Source: Roseomonas sp. AR75 (lineage in GTDB: Bacteria > Pseudomonadota > Alphaproteobacteria > Acetobacterales > Acetobacteraceae). Taken from it: DNA of 64,000 nucleotides. Under the pieces are notes generated by a model. The model did not search any database. It had not been told where the DNA came from and saw nothing but the letters and a program-made list of their open reading frames with translations. The translations under genes and the position numbers were made by a program. Each line of letters opens with the position of its first letter. Within the stretch, counting starts at the first letter, position 1. The stretch is taken from the NCBI RefSeq assembly GCF_005222815.1, contig NZ_STGB01000001.1, positions 62,001 through 126,000 of the forward strand. Reading direction: 5' to 3'. Below, piece after piece: positions 18,812 to 27,859 of this stretch.

Positions 18812-20485
18812 ATGCGACGATTCCTGTTCGTTGCGGCGCTGGCCTGTGCCGCGCTGCCCGCGCTCGCGCAGCAAGCGGATATGCTGCTGCGCAACGGCCG
18901 CATCCACACGGTGGACGCCGGCTTCTCCACCACCTCGGCGGTCGCCATCCGCGACGGGCGCTTCGTCGCGGTCGGGCAAGCGGCCGAGGCGATGGCCGGG
19001 CCGGGCACGCAGGTGGTGGACCTCGGCGGACGCGCCGCCATCCCCGGGCTGATCGATAGCCATGTCCACCAGCACCAATGGGGCATGAACCTGCTCGCCG
19101 TGCCGCTGCTCGGCGCGCGCTCCATCGGCGATGTGGTGAAGGCCATCGGCGAGCGCGCGCGCCAGACGCCGCCGGGCGAGTGGGTGATCGCCTCCTCGCT
19201 CTGGCACGAGAGCATCCTGGCGGAGGGTCGGCTGCCCACGCGCTGGGAACTGGACGCCGTCTCGCCCGACAATCCCGTCTTCATCCCGCGTGGCGGCCAT
19301 GTGGTAACGCTGAACAGCCAGGCCCTCGCGCGCGCCGGCATCACGCGGGACACGCCGCAGCCTGCCGGCGGCGTGATCGTGAAGCGCGAGGATGGCGAGC
19401 CGACGGGCGTGCTGCTGATCGCCGGCGCGACCTCCATCGCGCGCCGCGCCCTGCCGCCGCCGCCCCCCGCCGAGGAGCAGGCGAAGCTGCTGGTCCAGGC
19501 GATGGCGGAGCTCAATGCGCTCGGCGTCACCGCGGTGGTGGAGCCCGGCATCTTCGACGCGCAGGCGCAGATCTACGCGCGGCTGCGCGACGAGGGGCGC
19601 ATGACCGTGCGCACCTGGCTGCTGTGGCGCGCGGCGAACCGGGAGCAGATCGCGCGCGGCATCGCGGCACAGCAGAACTGGCCGCAGCACGAGATGCTGC
19701 GCAGCGCCGGCATCAAGTTCCTGCTCGACGGCGGCGTGGAAGGCGCGCGGATGAACGAGCCCTACCGCATCGTGCCGGGCGAGCAGACCAACCCGAACTA
19801 CCGCGGCATCCTGCTGCTGCCCGCGGGCGGGGAGGCGGAACTGCTGGACGGGCTGCGCCTGATCCACCGCGCCGGCCTGCCGATCCAGACCCATGCCGTG
19901 GGTGACTACACAATCGACCTGATCACGCGCCTTTATGGCCAGGTGAACGACGAGCTCGGCCCGGTGAAGCCGCTGCGCTGGACGGTGATGCACATCTTCC
20001 TGCCGACGCCCGATGCGCTGGCGACGATGTCGCGCCTGGGCATCATGGCGACGGCGCAGAACCACCCCGTCCTGCTCGGCCACAACCAGCGGCGCTGGTG
20101 GGGCGATGAGCGCGCGGCCTACTCCATCCCGATCCGGCGCATGCTGGATGCGGGGGTGCATGTCGGGGGCGGCACCGATGCGCCGGTGGTGCCGGGCGAG
20201 CCCTTCCAGTCCATGTGGTGGATGACCACGCGCGGGACGCTGGCGGGCTATCGCCTGGGCCCGGAGCAGGCGATCACCGTGCGGGAGGCGCTGACGCTCT
20301 ACACCCGCAACAATGCGGTGCTTCTCGGCGCGGAGGACGAACTCGGCTCGATCGAGCCGGGCAAGCGTGCCGACCTTGTGGTGCTGTCGCAGGACATCCT
20401 CGCGGTGGAGCCCGACCGCCTCAGGGACACGCGGGCGCTGATGACCCTGGTCGGCGGCCGCGTGGTTCACCGGCAGGGGATGTAG
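18812..20485 (+). CDS. Exported metal-dependent amidohydrolase (family 3, YtcJ-like)
   Basis: 557 residues with a signal peptide (LPALAQ, about 14-20), so probably periplasmic. The amidohydrolase fold begins with an ADMLLRNGRI beta cap. It carries the metal-binding HVH (84-86) after PGLIDS, a later QTHAVGD histidine and the C-terminal GGGTDAPVV aspartate. The end returns to the beta cap (GSIEPGKRADLVVLSQD). Family members hydrolyse C-N bonds in amides or ureas; the substrate is not evident. ATG 18812 starts the signal peptide and lies four bases after the CxxC gene. A longer in-frame start at 18785 would overlap that gene and spoil the leader. Confidence 0.87.
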   Translation: MRRFLFVAALACAALPALAQQADMLLRNGRIHTVDAGFSTTSAVAIRDGRFVAVGQAAEAMAGPGTQVVDLGGRAAIPGLIDSHVHQHQWGMNLLAVPLLGARSIGDVVKAIGERARQTPPGEWVIASSLWHESILAEGRLPTRWELDAVSPDNPVFIPRGGHVVTLNSQALARAGITRDTPQPAGGVIVKREDGEPTGVLLIAGATSIARRALPPPPPAEEQAKLLVQAMAELNALGVTAVVEPGIFDAQAQIYARLRDEGRMTVRTWLLWRAANREQIARGIAAQQNWPQHEMLRSAGIKFLLDGGVEGARMNEPYRIVPGEQTNPNYRGILLLPAGGEAELLDGLRLIHRAGLPIQTHAVGDYTIDLITRLYGQVNDELGPVKPLRWTVMHIFLPTPDALATMSRLGIMATAQNHPVLLGHNQRRWWGDERAAYSIPIRRMLDAGVHVGGGTDAPVVPGEPFQSMWWMTTRGTLAGYRLGPEQAITVREALTLYTRNNAVLLGAEDELGSIEPGKRADLVVLSQDILAVEPDRLRDTRALMTLVGGRVVHRQGM

Positions 20486-20506
20486 GGGCGGCGGGGCGCC
20501 CGGCGG

Positions 20507-21067
20507 TCAAACGCCGGGCGCAAGCCGCGGACGGCGAATGAAGCGGCGGATCAGCAGCACGGCGATGATGGTGACCGCCGTGCCGCCCAGCACCCAGAGA
20601 AGCCTCTCCGGCCCCAGCAATGCGCCGAGGAACCAGCCGGCGGCGGTGAAGCTGCAGGCCCAGATGCCGGCGGCGATGAAGTTCAGGACGGCGAAGCGGC
20701 GGTGATCCATGCCGGCGATGCCGCAGGCGGCCGAGGCGACGTTGCGGATGCCGTAGAGGAAGCGGAAGCTCAGTACGAAGAGGGCGCCATAGCGTTCCAG
20801 CAGGGCGCCCGCGCGCGCCACGCGCGCCTCCGCCCGCGGGAACCGACGCAGCGCCGAGGGACCGAACTTCTTGCCGAGCGTGAACCAGGTCTGGTCGCCG
20901 GCGAAGGAGCCGAGCCAGACCGACACGATCAGGATCCACGGGTCGACGAGGCCCGTCGCAGCACCGGCCGCGGCTGCGACCAGCACGAAGGTCTCGCCCT
21001 CGAAGAACGCCCAGAGCGCGGCCGCCACATAGGCGAGCGCCCCCCATTCCGCCCAGAACTCGGCCAC
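20507..21067 (-). CDS. DedA-family membrane protein
   Basis: 186 residues, with GTG as start. It has several hydrophobic helices, with the DedA pattern EGETFVLVAAAAG near residue 23, WLGSFAGDQTWFTLGKKFG and the arginine-bearing FRFLYGIRN. DedA proteins are inner-membrane transporter-like proteins, some needed for undecaprenyl-phosphate or phospholipid recycling and envelope stability. The gene stands alone, convergent with the amidohydrolase and 115 bases from the racemase. Confidence 0.87.
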   Translation of the reverse strand: MAEFWAEWGALAYVAAALWAFFEGETFVLVAAAAGAATGLVDPWILIVSVWLGSFAGDQTWFTLGKKFGPSALRRFPRAEARVARAGALLERYGALFVLSFRFLYGIRNVASAACGIAGMDHRRFAVLNFIAAGIWACSFTAAGWFLGALLGPERLLWVLGGTAVTIIAVLLIRRFIRRPRLAPGV

Positions 21068-21182
21068 CCCTGTCCTCCCGGCACGCCGGCACTATCGCCG
21101 GGCGCGTGCGGCGTACATAGCCGCGTCTTCTCTAATGTTGTTCGAACTTGTCAGCCGCCCCGTCTCCCGCCCGGGCGGCCGC

Positions 21183-21884
21183 TCAGCCTCTTGCCCAGGA
21201 AATCGCGACCCGGGCAAGCGCGTCAATGGTGTCGCAGACGGGAAAGGGCAGGGCGGGGCCGGCCGCGATCCCCAGCGGGATCTCCGTGCAGCCCAACACC
21301 ACCGCGCGGGCGCCGCGCGCCGCCAGCGCATGCGCGGCCTCGGCCAGCGGAGCATGCGCCTCCGCCACGCGGTTGGCCTTCACTTCCGCGATGCCGGGGG
21401 TGACGAGGCGGGTCATCTCGGCGTCGGTCGGCACCAGGCATTCGTAGCCGCGGCCTTCCAGGCGCTGCTGATACAGCCGCATCGCGAGCGTGCCCGCGGT
21501 GCCCATCACGCCGATCCGGCCCGCGGGCACGCCGAGCCGCGCCAACTCCGTCGCGGCGGCATCCACGATGTGCAGGATCGGCAGGGCAGTGGCCGCCTGC
21601 ATGCCATCGAACCAGCCATGCGCGGTGTTGCAGGGGATGGCGATGGCGCCGCAGCCCGCCTGCTCCAGCCCGCGGATGCCGCGCAGCAGCGCCGGCAGCG
21701 GGTCCGCGCCGCCGCCGAGGCGTGCCGCGCTGCGGTCCGGCACGCGCGGATCGGACCACAGCACCGCGGGGACGTGGTCCTGGTCGCGCTCAGCCGGCGT
21801 GAGCAGCGTGAGCCGCCGCATGAACTCGGCAGAGGCCAGCGGCCCCATGCCGCCCAGCACCCCCAGCATCCGCGCTTTCGTCAC
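21183..21884 (-). CDS. Aspartate/glutamate racemase family protein
   Basis: 233 residues. It has the GVLGGMGP start, the first catalytic cysteine in PCNTAH (Cys85) and the second in LGCTEIPLG (Cys199), so both residues of the two-base racemase mechanism are present. Members interconvert D/L-aspartate or glutamate, or act on related acids. The probable start is GTG 21884, overlapping the upstream TauE/SafE stop as GTGA; ATG 21869 five codons later is the alternative. Coupling to a TauE/SafE permease suggests a linked anion substrate, possibly a sulfonated or dicarboxylic acid (inference). Confidence 0.88.
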   Translation of the reverse strand: MTKARMLGVLGGMGPLASAEFMRRLTLLTPAERDQDHVPAVLWSDPRVPDRSAARLGGGADPLPALLRGIRGLEQAGCGAIAIPCNTAHGWFDGMQAATALPILHIVDAAATELARLGVPAGRIGVMGTAGTLAMRLYQQRLEGRGYECLVPTDAEMTRLVTPGIAEVKANRVAEAHAPLAEAAHALAARGARAVVLGCTEIPLGIAAGPALPFPVCDTIDALARVAISWARG

Positions 21885-22645
21885 AGCCCCAGCCCGTCCC
21901 ACACCAGCTTCACCCCGGTGACGAAGAGCATGGCATAGACGATGCGATAGAACAGGCGGTCGCCGATGCGCTTCGCCAGCCAGACGCCGAGCGCGACGCC
22001 GAGCGGCGCCAGCGGCAGCAGCAGCAGGCTTGTCAGCAGGTTCTGCGCGGAGAGCTGGCCGAGGAAGAAATACGGCACCAGCTTCACGTAGTTCATGACC
22101 CCGAAGAACACGACCGTCGTCGCCGCCAGCTTCGCCCGGTCCAGCCGCAGCGGGTAGAGATAGACCGCAAGCGGCGGCCCCCCGGCATGCGCGACGGTGG
22201 AGGTCAGGCCCGAGAGCGCGGACCAGAAGCTGCCGCGCCAGCGGTTCGGCGTGGCGGGCGGCGGGGCGACACGGCCGGGCCGCGCCTGCCAGAGGCTCCG
22301 CGCCAGGAACGCCAGCGAGATCACGCCGACCATCAGCTTCACCTGCCGGTCGCCCAGCAGCCCGAACACCGCGGTGCCAAGGGCGATGCCGAGCAGCCCG
22401 CCCGGCAGGATCGCCAGCAGTTCCCGTCGGCTCCACTTGCCCCACCAGGCGCGGAGCCCGGCGATGTCCATGGCGCAGAGCACCGGCAAGGCGATGCCGG
22501 CCGCCTGCGGCGCCGGGATGGCGAGCGCCATCAGCGGCACCGCAACATTGCCGGCGCCCGAGGCGAATCCGCCCTTGGAGATCCCGGTGAGCAGCACGGC
22601 GGGGATGGCGAGTGCCCAGAAAAGCGGCTCGGTGATCAGGAGCAT
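21881..22645 (-). CDS. TauE/SafE-family permease, coupled to the racemase
   Basis: 254 residues with about eight transmembrane helices and the internal duplication of the TauE/SafE family. GISKGGFASGAGNVAVPL in the first half and TVAHAGGPPLAVYL in the second are the paired re-entrant motifs. Members export or import sulfite, sulfonates or other organic anions. Its stop overlaps the racemase GTG start. It is divergent from another TauE/SafE gene at 22823, with 177 bases between. The substrate is unknown. Confidence 0.87.
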   Translation of the reverse strand: MLLITEPLFWALAIPAVLLTGISKGGFASGAGNVAVPLMALAIPAPQAAGIALPVLCAMDIAGLRAWWGKWSRRELLAILPGGLLGIALGTAVFGLLGDRQVKLMVGVISLAFLARSLWQARPGRVAPPPATPNRWRGSFWSALSGLTSTVAHAGGPPLAVYLYPLRLDRAKLAATTVVFFGVMNYVKLVPYFFLGQLSAQNLLTSLLLLPLAPLGVALGVWLAKRIGDRLFYRIVYAMLFVTGVKLVWDGLGL

Positions 22646-22822
22646 GCTGCGATCCTAGGCCGATCCCGCCTGACCGTCTCAAACCGCATGGCTGAAAGGC
22701 GACTTGTCCGGGTGACGCATGGCTGTCTCCCAAGTATGTCACGGCCCCTGACACTTTAACCGTGATTCGGTGATGGCCTGCGCGATTAACCGAAAGAAGG
22801 TTACCTGGCAGGACCCCGTGGG

Positions 22823-23665
22823 ATGGATGCAATGATGTTCCCGATGCACGATCCGATCTGGCTGGCCGGTCTGGCCGCCGCAATGGCGCTGACCGGCCTG
22901 GTCTCCGGCACGCTGGCGGGGCTTCTCGGCGTCGGTGGCGGCATCGTCATCGTGCCGGTGCTGTTCAACGTGCTGCCCTTCTTCGGCATCCCGGAGGCGG
23001 TGCAGATGAAGCTCGCGGTCGGCACCAGCCTCGCCACCATCATCCCCACCTCGATCCAGTCCGCGCGCAAGCATTTCGCCAAGGGCACGATGGATGTCGC
23101 GCTGCTGAGAAGCCTCGCGCCCTCGATCGCCGCGGGCGTCACCCTGGGAACGGTGCTGGCGATCTGGCTGCGCGGCGATGCGCTGACCCTGGTGTTTGCG
23201 CTGGTCGCGGCGGCGGTGGCGGCCAACATGGCGATGACCTCGGCCGATTGGCGCCTGCGCGAGAGCTTCCCCGCCGGCGCGCCGCGGCACGGCATCGGCG
23301 GCTTCATCGGCACGGTCAGCGCCATGATGGGGATCGGCGGCGGCACGGTGGGCGTGCCCATTCTTTCGGCCTTCGGCGCACCGATGCGCTCGGCGGTGGC
23401 GACGGCGAGCGCCTTTGGCATCATCATCGCGGTGCCTGCGACGGCGGGCTTCATCTATGCCGGCTGGGGCAACCCGATGCTGCCGCCGCTCAGCCTCGGC
23501 TATGTGAACCTGCTCGGCGTGGCGCTGATCGTGCCGGCCTCGATGCTGGCGGCGCCCTGGGGCGTGAAGCTGGCGCACAGCATCCAGCCGCTGCTGCTGA
23601 AGCGGCTGTTCGCGCTGTTCCTCGCGGTGACGGTGCTGCGCATGGGGTGGAGCCTGCTGGGCTGA
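22823..23665 (+). CDS. TauE/SafE-family permease, stand-alone
   Basis: 280 residues with about eight helices. Duplicated motifs GLLGVGGGIVIVPVLF (first half) and SAMMGIGGGTVGVPIL (second half) are clear TauE/SafE signatures and differ from those of the 21881 gene, so the two are not recent copies. AGGA lies about nine bases before ATG 22823. The family moves anions such as sulfite, sulfoacetate or taurine derivatives. It ends before a set of tandem hairpins, facing a convergent DUF421 gene. Confidence 0.87.
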   Translation: MDAMMFPMHDPIWLAGLAAAMALTGLVSGTLAGLLGVGGGIVIVPVLFNVLPFFGIPEAVQMKLAVGTSLATIIPTSIQSARKHFAKGTMDVALLRSLAPSIAAGVTLGTVLAIWLRGDALTLVFALVAAAVAANMAMTSADWRLRESFPAGAPRHGIGGFIGTVSAMMGIGGGTVGVPILSAFGAPMRSAVATASAFGIIIAVPATAGFIYAGWGNPMLPPLSLGYVNLLGVALIVPASMLAAPWGVKLAHSIQPLLLKRLFALFLAVTVLRMGWSLLG

Positions 23666-23691
23666 TACCAGGCGCATGACGTTCGGACCTG

Positions 23692-23743
23692 CGCCCGCCG
23701 AAGGCGGGCGAGGCCGCGAATGCGGCCCGCCGCCTATGCGGCG
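23692..23743. repeat. Three tandem stem-loops between convergent genes
   Basis: CGCCCGCC-GAA-GGCGGGCG (23692-23710), GGCCGC-GAAT-GCGGCC (23712-23727) and CGCCGC-CTAT-GCGGCG (23728-23743) follow one another with almost no gap. AGCCAAGCGAGGCGCCGGCG comes next. There is no T-run, so termination would need another mechanism. The layout and the AGCCAAGC tail recur at 46167-46276, suggesting a REP-like family. Confidence 0.6.
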
Positions 23744-23819
23744 AGCCAAGCGAGGCGCCGGCGATTGAGTGCACGCAGGTGAAACCTTCGTCCGCCTGGT
23801 ATGGGGCGGCGCGGCCGGG

Positions 23820-24335
23820 TCAGCCGGGCCAGCCCCGCACCGGGCCGAGCGTGCCGGCGCCCTGCTCCGGCAGGTTGCGCAGCACGGTCAGGGTGCCGTC
23901 CGTCTCCAGCACCACCGCGGCGGCATCCTCCGGCCGGGCCAGGCCGTCGGCGCGCAGCGCGGCCAGCACTTCCTCCGTGGTCACGCGCTCCCGCCGCAGG
24001 GCTTCCGACAGCATGCGGCCGCGCAGCAGCAGCAGCGCCGGGGTCGCCTTGACGAAGGCCTGGGCGCCCTCCGACCGCACCGAAGCCGCCGCGACCACGC
24101 GCTGCAGCCCGATCAGCAGCGCCAGCGCGACCAACCCCTCGGCCAGCGCGGTGTCGGGTGAGAGGAGGATGGTCGCCAGCGTCGAGCCGAGCGCCACGGT
24201 CACCACCAGGTCAAAGGCGTTCATCTTCGACAGCGTTCGCTTGCCGGAGACACGCAGCATCGCCACCAGCGCCACATAGGCAAGGACACCCACCAGCAAA
24301 GTGCGGCCGATGCCGGCCCAGTCATCGAACAGCAT
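23820..24335 (-). CDS. DUF421 (YetF-like) membrane protein
   Basis: 171 residues. Two to three helices occupy the first 80 residues, followed by a soluble domain. The DUF421 block RVSGKRTLSKMNAFDLVVTVALGS is present, as is the helix-turn segment ...EVLAALRADGLA and the strand VVLETDGTLTVL. Function is poorly known; relatives have been linked to sporulation or envelope processes. It reads leftward, convergent with TauE/SafE, 63 bases from the ABC permease stop, and may or may not belong to that operon. Confidence 0.82.
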   Translation of the reverse strand: MLFDDWAGIGRTLLVGVLAYVALVAMLRVSGKRTLSKMNAFDLVVTVALGSTLATILLSPDTALAEGLVALALLIGLQRVVAAASVRSEGAQAFVKATPALLLLRGRMLSEALRRERVTTEEVLAALRADGLARPEDAAAVVLETDGTLTVLRNLPEQGAGTLGPVRGWPG

Positions 24336-24398
24336 CGCCCGCCCTTTCCGTGCGCCTCCCTGGTCTAGCGAGGGCGGCGCGGCGGGGTTCCGGAGCGG

Positions 24399-26039
24399 TC
24401 AGGGGCGCCAGGGCAGCGTGCCTGCCGGCAACCTGCGCGCGGCGAGGGTCGCCGTTCCCATCAACGCCGCCATCAGCAGCAGCGCGAGGCAGGAGACGGC
24501 GGAGGCGAGCGGCGAATTCCCACTCTCCTGCAGGCCGAACACCAGCACGCCCAGGGTCTGGGTGCCTGGCCCGTAGAGCAGGGAGGAGACGGTGACCTCG
24601 TTCACCGCCGTCAGCGCCACCAGGATGCCGCCGGCGGCCAGCGCCGGCGCCAGGGGCGGGAGATGCACGCGGAACAGCCGGCGCAGCACGCCGGCCCCCA
24701 TCCCCCGCGCCGCCTCGTCCATCGCCGGATCGAGCCGTGCCGCCGCCGCCGCCGCCGGGCGCAGCGCCAGCGCCTGGAAGCGGGTGAGATAGGCGAACAG
24801 GATCAGGCCGAGCGTGCCATAGACGGCGCCCCCGCCCGGCAGCGACAGCACCACCAGGATGGCCGCGACGCCGGTGCAGGCGCCGGGCAGGGCATAGGGC
24901 AGGTCGGTGCCTGCGCTGGCCAGCCGCACGGCCCGGGCGCGCAGCGCCAGCGCGATGGGCAGCGCCGCCAACGCGAGCAGCAGGGCGGCGCCGAGGCTCA
25001 GCAGCAGCGAATTGCCGAAGGCGCGCGCGGTATGCGCGCCCGGTGCCGCGGCGGCGGCGAAATGCCGCAGGGTCAGCGTCGCGGCGGAGAGTTCCATGCC
25101 CATCGCCGGCACCAGCGCCGCGGCGACGAGCGCCAGCATCGGCACCAGCAGCACCGCGCCGAGATAGAGCAGCACCGCTGCCAGCGCCCCGCGGCGGATT
25201 GCCGGCGGGAAGGGCAGCGGAGCGAAGGGCAGGCGCCCTGCCACTGGCGCCCGCCTTGCGGCCAGCGCCTGCAGCATCAGCGCCGGTGCGGCGAGCAACG
25301 CCAGCAGCACCGCCAGCGCCGCCGCCTGGGCCAGCGCATCCGCGCCGCCGGCCGACAGGCGCTGCCAGATCAGCACCGGCAGCACCGTGACCCGCGCGGG
25401 GATGCCGAGCAGTGCGCCGACACCGAAATTGCCGAGCGCCGCGACATAGGCCAGGCCCGCCCCGGCCAGCAGGCCCGGCGCCAGCAGCGGCCAGACGGTG
25501 CCGCGCAGGGCGGCTTCCGGCGTGGCGCCGAGGCCGCGTGCAGCGAGCAGCACCTCGCCCGGCACCCTCCGCAGCAGCGCCGCGACGGCGAGCATCACAA
25601 GCGGCGCCGCCTGCACCGCCAGCAGCACCGTCATGCCGACCGCGCCATAGACCGGATTGGGGGTGCCGAGCGGCGGCGCCAGCCCGAGCGCCAGCAGAAG
25701 CGGCGAGGCGGGGCCGGAGGCCTGGATCCAGCCCAGCGCCATCACCTGGGCCGGCACCAGCGCCGGCAGCACCGCCAGGAACAGCAGCACGCCGCGCCCC
25801 GGCAGCCCCCGCAGCAGCAGCGCCCAGGCGAGCGCCCCGCCGATCAGGGTCGCGAGCGCCGCCGCGCCGAGGGAGATGCGCAGGCTGTTGCCCGCGGCGC
25901 GCCAGACCGCGGGGTCGGCCGCCGCGGTGGCAATGACGCCGCCTGCCAGCGCCTCGCCCAGCAGGCGCAGCAGGGGCAGGGCGCCAATCGCCAGCAGCCA
26001 GAGTGAAGCGGCGAGGACGAGCGGGCGGGATTGCGGCAA
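24399..26039 (-). CDS. ABC transporter permease, fused two-domain ferric type (FbpB/SfuB-like)
   Basis: 546 residues with about 12 transmembrane helices in two homologous halves. Each half has a cytoplasmic EAA-like loop: EVLLAARGLGATPEAALRG in the first, and DEAARGMGAGVLRRLFRVHLP near the C-terminus. This two-in-one form is typical of Fe(III) and related ABC importers. TTG 26039 is the likely start. It lies 24 bases downstream of the binding-protein gene. No ATP-binding gene is nearby, so the ATPase must come from elsewhere in the genome. The cargo is inferred as iron from the partner's family and the upstream dyad. Confidence 0.87.
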   Translation of the reverse strand: MPQSRPLVLAASLWLLAIGALPLLRLLGEALAGGVIATAAADPAVWRAAGNSLRISLGAAALATLIGGALAWALLLRGLPGRGVLLFLAVLPALVPAQVMALGWIQASGPASPLLLALGLAPPLGTPNPVYGAVGMTVLLAVQAAPLVMLAVAALLRRVPGEVLLAARGLGATPEAALRGTVWPLLAPGLLAGAGLAYVAALGNFGVGALLGIPARVTVLPVLIWQRLSAGGADALAQAAALAVLLALLAAPALMLQALAARRAPVAGRLPFAPLPFPPAIRRGALAAVLLYLGAVLLVPMLALVAAALVPAMGMELSAATLTLRHFAAAAAPGAHTARAFGNSLLLSLGAALLLALAALPIALALRARAVRLASAGTDLPYALPGACTGVAAILVVLSLPGGGAVYGTLGLILFAYLTRFQALALRPAAAAAARLDPAMDEAARGMGAGVLRRLFRVHLPPLAPALAAGGILVALTAVNEVTVSSLLYGPGTQTLGVLVFGLQESGNSPLASAVSCLALLLMAALMGTATLAARRLPAGTLPWRP

Positions 26040-26063
26040 GGCGGCTGGATGTGCGGCCGGCGA

Positions 26064-27053
26064 CTAGCCGCCGGCGAGCTGGGCGAAGCGGCGCAGCAGT
26101 TCCGGCTGTTCGCGCACCGCGCGGGCGGCGTCGAAGGGCATCACCTTGATGCTGCGCGGATCGGGGAAGCCCGCGGGGGGCGAGACCTCCGGATCGGCGG
26201 GCAGGAAGCCCTGGCTCGAGGCCAGCTGCTGCCCCTCCTGCGAGAGCAGGAAGGAGACGAAGGCGACTGCCGCCGGCACGTTGCGGGCGGTCGAGAGGAT
26301 GCCGGCCGGCTCGGTAATGGCGGAGACGCCGTCCTCGGGGAAGACGAAGCGCACCGGCGCGCCCTTCGCCGCCTCGCGGATCGGCAGGTAGTCGATGACG
26401 ATGCCAAAGGCGCGCTCGCCGCCGGAGACCGCCTGCATCACCGGGCCGTTGCCGCCGCGGGCCTGTACGCCGTTCTGCACCAGGCGCTCCACATAGGACC
26501 AGCCGAGCGCCGGGTTCTGCGCGAGGGTGGTGACATGGATCGCCGCGGCACCCGAGACCGCCGGGGAGGGCATCGCCACCTGGTTGCGCGCGCGGGCGTC
26601 CAGCAGGTCCGTCCAGCGCGCCGGCACGAAGGGCGCGCGGACATGGTGCATGAAGCCCGTGGTGATCAGCTTGGTGCCGAAATAGGCGCGGCCGGCATCG
26701 AGATGGGCGGCGGGGATGCCGGCGGTGGCGACCTCCGGGCTCGGCCGCAGCCGGCCCTCGGCCTTCAGCCCCTCGAAGGTGAGGCTGTCGGCGAGGAGCA
26801 GCACGTCGGGCCTGGGCTGGCCGGCGGAGATCTCGGCGCGCAGCCGGGTCATGATCTGGCCGGTCCCGGCGCGGATCCACTCGACCTGCACGGCGGGATG
26901 GCGGCGGCGGAAGGCCTCGACCGTGGCGGCGGCATCCGGTTCGAGCTGGGAGGTGTAGAGCACCAGCGGGCCCGATACCTGCTGGGCGGCGGCCGGGCGG
27001 ATGGCCGCCGTGGCAAGCGAGATGACACCCAGACCGAAGCTGCGACGCCGCAT
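26064..27053 (-). CDS. Periplasmic ferric-type ABC substrate-binding protein
   Basis: 329 residues with a signal peptide (MRRRSFGLG..., cut near AAAQQ). The mature start GPLVLYTSQLEPDAAATVEAF is typical of FutA/FbpA-like class-II binding proteins. Later segments include VEWIRAGTGQIMTRLRAE, DVLLLADS and FGIVIDYLPIREA. The usual twin tyrosine of Fe(III)-binding proteins is not clear here, so other metals or phosphonate-like ligands remain possible. ATG 27053 has GGGGGAG six bases upstream. A palindrome resembling the Fur-like sites lies about 70 bases upstream. It is the first gene of a two-gene operon with the fused permease. Confidence 0.85.
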   Translation of the reverse strand: MRRRSFGLGVISLATAAIRPAAAQQVSGPLVLYTSQLEPDAAATVEAFRRRHPAVQVEWIRAGTGQIMTRLRAEISAGQPRPDVLLLADSLTFEGLKAEGRLRPSPEVATAGIPAAHLDAGRAYFGTKLITTGFMHHVRAPFVPARWTDLLDARARNQVAMPSPAVSGAAAIHVTTLAQNPALGWSYVERLVQNGVQARGGNGPVMQAVSGGERAFGIVIDYLPIREAAKGAPVRFVFPEDGVSAITEPAGILSTARNVPAAVAFVSFLLSQEGQQLASSQGFLPADPEVSPPAGFPDPRSIKVMPFDAARAVREQPELLRRFAQLAGG

Positions 27054-27118
27054 GCGCGGTTCTCCCCCTGATTGCACCGGGCAGCATCTAGCCGCGGTGT
27101 CGGCGCGGCGGCAGGGGG

Positions 27119-27139
27119 GCAAGATGAAGAACATGTTGC
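27119..27139. promoter_or_regulatory. Palindrome upstream of the ferric-type ABC operon
   Basis: GCAA-G-ATG-AAGAA-CAT-G-TTGC is a 21-base dyad with seven of ten pairs matched. Its inner ATG-N5-CAT core has the spacing of the Fur-like sites at 6918, 7075 and 51172, but the outer arms sit one base further out. It is 66 bases upstream of the binding-protein start, where an operator is expected. Confidence 0.4.
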
Positions 27140-27208
27140 AGTTGCCGCGCGGCATCAGCGGGAGACGCGGGAACGGGCGCCGCCAGGCCGTCGCCCGGCG
27201 CGCCCGAT

Positions 27209-27859
27209 CTAGGCGGGGACCATGAAATTCGCGGCGGCGGAGGCGCGGCCGATCAAGGCGGCGAGTGCCGGGTCCTCCTGCCCGCGTTCGGCGGTCAGCG
27301 CCTCGATCGGGCAGAAATACTCGTGCGGCTGGAGCACCTGCCCCCGCGCCACGGACTGATAGTGCCGCTGCTTCAGGCCATACAGCACCCGCACGTCGCG
27401 CACCGGCAGGACCAGTGGCTCGGTCGGTTCCTCCCGCAGCAGGCCGATCAGGTGCCAGCGCGGGGTCGGGTCGGTCGGTTCGGCGGGCTCCAACATCCAC
27501 CGCAGCGGACAGACCACCAGCAGGGAGGAGGTGGAGGGGGCGAAGCGCGAGCGCTTGTCCTGCAGGTTCTGCACCGACCCGCAGGCCTCGATGCAGAGGA
27601 TGTCCACATAGCGGTCGTCCGGGTCCGGACTGAAATGCAGCCAGAGCCCGTCGGGGATGGTGCGGAAGGCACTGCTGCCCGGGAGCTTGATGAAGGGCTG
27701 CCCGGGGAAGTTCGCGGCACCCGGACGGGCGCGCAGCCAGGTGCCGGCCTGGCGCTGGGAGCGCGTGGCGCCCGGTGGCTGCTGGGGCCACTGCCGGAGA
27801 CGCCGCCGCACCTGGTCGTCGAGGGGGCGCGCCGTATGGGCCAGCAACTCATCACGCAT
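27209..27859 (-). CDS. Uncharacterised cytoplasmic protein (216 aa)
   Basis: No recognised domain. The protein is soluble and Pro/Arg-rich, with WLHFSPDPDDRYVDILCIEACGS in the middle and a less basic C-terminal half (LLREEPTEPLVLPVRDVRVLYG). There is no signal peptide or membrane segment. ATG 27859 has GAGGGAAG ten bases upstream; a TTG nine codons earlier is possible. The gene stands alone, upstream is an unusually AT-rich stretch, and downstream is the ABC operon 155 bases away. Coding character is good throughout, so it is likely real. Confidence 0.55.
   Translation of the reverse strand: MRDELLAHTARPLDDQVRRRLRQWPQQPPGATRSQRQAGTWLRARPGAANFPGQPFIKLPGSSAFRTIPDGLWLHFSPDPDDRYVDILCIEACGSVQNLQDKRSRFAPSTSSLLVVCPLRWMLEPAEPTDPTPRWHLIGLLREEPTEPLVLPVRDVRVLYGLKQRHYQSVARGQVLQPHEYFCPIEALTAERGQEDPALAALIGRASAAANFMVPA

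Noticed and set aside
22646..22822. ACCGTGATTCGGT dyad and repeated TTAACCG between the two TauE/SafE genes as an operator
   Set aside because: The dyad is short and imperfect, and I could not link it to a known regulator family.
21183..22883. Fusion of racemase and TauE/SafE in one 566-codon frame
   Set aside because: The upstream part is a different frame of the permease; the two genes are separate and joined by a GTGA overlap.
24663..26006. A 447-codon plus-strand frame across the ABC permease
   Set aside because: Low-complexity Gln/Arg/His composition typical of the reverse complement of hydrophobic GC-rich codons; the permease on the minus strand is clear.
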